Below the pieces are notes generated by a model. That model searched no databases and was not told where the DNA came from. It was given only the letters and a program-made list of their open reading frames with translations. Below, piece after piece: positions 4,752-6,072 of a stretch of DNA of 6,072 bases; position 1 is the first letter of the stretch, and each line of letters begins with the position of its first letter. Origin of the DNA: an uncultured Eubacteriales bacterium (GTDB taxonomy: Bacteria; Bacillota; Clostridia; Oscillospirales; Oscillospiraceae); assembly GCA_934567745.1 (NCBI GenBank), contig CAKTJM010000115.1:1-6072 (forward strand), written 5' to 3'. Made by a program: the position numbers and the translations under genes.

Positions 4752-6072
4752 TCCGCAGTATCGCTGATCTGAAGGCCATGAAGGAGGCCTATCTGGAGAA
4801 GATGGGCCAGTACGAGCACATGTGCATGGTCTGCTACGGCACCGGCTGTGTGTCCTCCGGCTGTAAGCGGGTGCGCGACGCGCTCGTCGAGGAGCTGGAG
4901 AAGTACGGTCTGACCGACAAGGTCGCCGTCATCGAGAGAGGCTGTATGGGCACCTGCGCCGTCGGCCCCGTCGTCTACGTCCTCCCGGACGAGACCTACT
5001 ACACCGAGATGACCCCCGAGCGCATCGCGGACGTCGTGAAGAAGCACTTCGTCGGCGGCGAGCCGGTCATCGACTACACCTTCTACGACACCATCCAGAA
5101 GAAGCGTATCGCCAACATCCACGACGTCGCCTTCTTCCATGAGCAGGTCCGTATCGCCCTGCGCAACTGCGGCCTGATCGACGTCAACTGCATCAACAGC
5201 TACGTCTCAAAGGACGGCTATCTGGCCTTCGCCCAGATCCTCGAGCGCGGCGACCGCATGGCCGTCATCGAGGAGATGAAGAAGTCCGGCCTGCGCGGCC
5301 GCGGCGGCGCGGGCTTCCCCACCGGCGTGAAGTGGGAGGCCGCCTACAACCAGCCCGGCGACGAGAAGTACATCATCTGTAATGCCGACGAGGGCGACCC
5401 CGGCGCGTTCATGGACCGCTCCGTCTTCGAGGGCGACCCCCACAGCGTCATCGAGGGCATGCTGATCGGCGGCTACGCCATCGGCGCCAATCACGGCGTC
5501 GTCTACATCCGCGCGGAGTATCCCATCGCCGTCGAACGTCTGAAGGCCGCTCTGGAGATGGCCCGTGAGGAAGGCGTCCTGGGCAAGGACATCTTCGGCT
5601 CCGGCTTCGACTTCGACATCGAGATCCGCATCGGCGCGGGCGCCTTCGTCTGCGGCGAGGAGACCGCCCTCATGGCCTCCGTCGAGGGCCAGCGCGGCGA
5701 GCCGCGGCAGAAGCCGCCGTTCCCGTTCCAGTCCGGTCTCTTTGGCAAGCCCACCATCATCAACAACGTCGAGACCCTGGCCACCGTGCCCGCCATCATG
5801 CTCAACGGAGCGAGCTGGTTCCGCCAGTTCGGCACCGAGAAGAGCCCCGGCACCAAGGTCTTCGCCCTCACCGGCAACATCGTCAACACCGGCCTGGTCG
5901 AGGTCCCCATGGGCACCCCGCTCTCCGAGATCATCTACTCCATCGGCGGCGGCATCCCCAACGGGAAGAAGTTCAAGGCCGCCCAGACCGGCGGCCCCTC
6001 CGGCGGCTGCATCACCGCGGAGAACATCAACACCCCGCTCGATTACGAGTCCCTGGCGGCCCTCGGCTCCAT
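4748..6072 (+). CDS. nuoF: NuoF/HydB-like NADH-binding flavoprotein subunit with N-terminal [2Fe-2S] domain (3' end outside window)
   Basis: The first 441 codons of a protein that should be about 600 residues; the frame stays open to the edge. Residues ~1-110 are a thioredoxin-like ferredoxin domain with Cys29 and Cys34 (C-x4-C) and Cys66 and Cys70 (C-x3-C) as probable [2Fe-2S] ligands, the layout of HydB/HndC and absent from short E. coli-type NuoF. The NuoF core follows: Gly-rich NADH loop GLRGRGGAGFPTGVKW (181-196), FMN site YIICNADEGDPGAFMDR (208-224), GAGAFVCGEETAL (296-308) and, further on, KPTIINNVETL. The C-terminal [4Fe-4S] ligands and any ferredoxin tail lie beyond the window. This subunit oxidises NAD(P)H at FMN, and in bifurcating enzymes couples this to ferredoxin. 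It is translationally coupled to nuoE by ATGA. A downstream [FeFe]-hydrogenase or formate dehydrogenase gene is predicted. Alternative names are hydB or hndC. Confidence 0.94.
   Translation, partial: MIRSIADLKAMKEAYLEKMGQYEHMCMVCYGTGCVSSGCKRVRDALVEELEKYGLTDKVAVIERGCMGTCAVGPVVYVLPDETYYTEMTPERIADVVKKHFVGGEPVIDYTFYDTIQKKRIANIHDVAFFHEQVRIALRNCGLIDVNCINSYVSKDGYLAFAQILERGDRMAVIEEMKKSGLRGRGGAGFPTGVKWEAAYNQPGDEKYIICNADEGDPGAFMDRSVFEGDPHSVIEGMLIGGYAIGANHGVVYIRAEYPIAVERLKAALEMAREEGVLGKDIFGSGFDFDIEIRIGAGAFVCGEETALMASVEGQRGEPRQKPPFPFQSGLFGKPTIINNVETLATVPAIMLNGASWFRQFGTEKSPGTKVFALTGNIVNTGLVEVPMGTPLSEIIYSIGGGIPNGKKFKAAQTGGPSGGCITAENINTPLDYESLAALGS

Overview
The window reads as a piece of a GC-rich anaerobe's chromosome, most like a high-GC Clostridia member (Oscillospiraceae-type), with Synergistota as the alternative. 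The reasons are GC-rich codon use next to AT-rich intergenic DNA, near-consensus sigma70/SigA promoters, strong AGGAGG-type ribosome binding sites, a LivG with a long insert that I associate with clostridial LivG proteins, and a NuoE/NuoF pair of the type found in NADH-linked bifurcating hydrogenases. The lineage is an inference; no rRNA or other taxonomic marker is present. All genes are on the + strand.

Positions 1-1927 hold the end of a branched-chain amino acid (or related amide/amino acid) ABC importer operon: the C-terminal part of the permease LivM, then the ATPases LivG and LivF. The genes overlap by 4 and 8 bases and end at a strong intrinsic terminator (1938-1969).

Positions 1928-3862 hold two MarR-family regulator genes, paralogs about two thirds identical over ~140 residues by hand count. 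Each is its own transcription unit with a promoter, a leader and a terminator. The first is preceded by an AT-rich region with four copies of the 8-mer ACAAAAAG/CTTTTTGT. The second has a ~200-base leader with an internal terminator-like hairpin.

Positions 3863-6072 hold a third perfect-consensus promoter (TTGACA-N17-TATAAT) embedded in a cluster of phased inverted half-sites, a ~200-base structured leader with a T6 tract, then a NuoE/HydC-like [2Fe-2S] subunit. A NuoF/HydB-like flavoprotein overlaps it by 4 bases and runs off the right edge. These look like the NADH-oxidising module of an electron-bifurcating [FeFe]-hydrogenase or a related formate dehydrogenase complex; the catalytic subunit would lie downstream.

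Working hypothesis: the two MarR paralogs, placed between amino acid uptake and redox disposal, repress or tune their own promoters and the strong nuoEF promoter. The candidate operators and structured leaders are the least explained and most interesting parts of the window.
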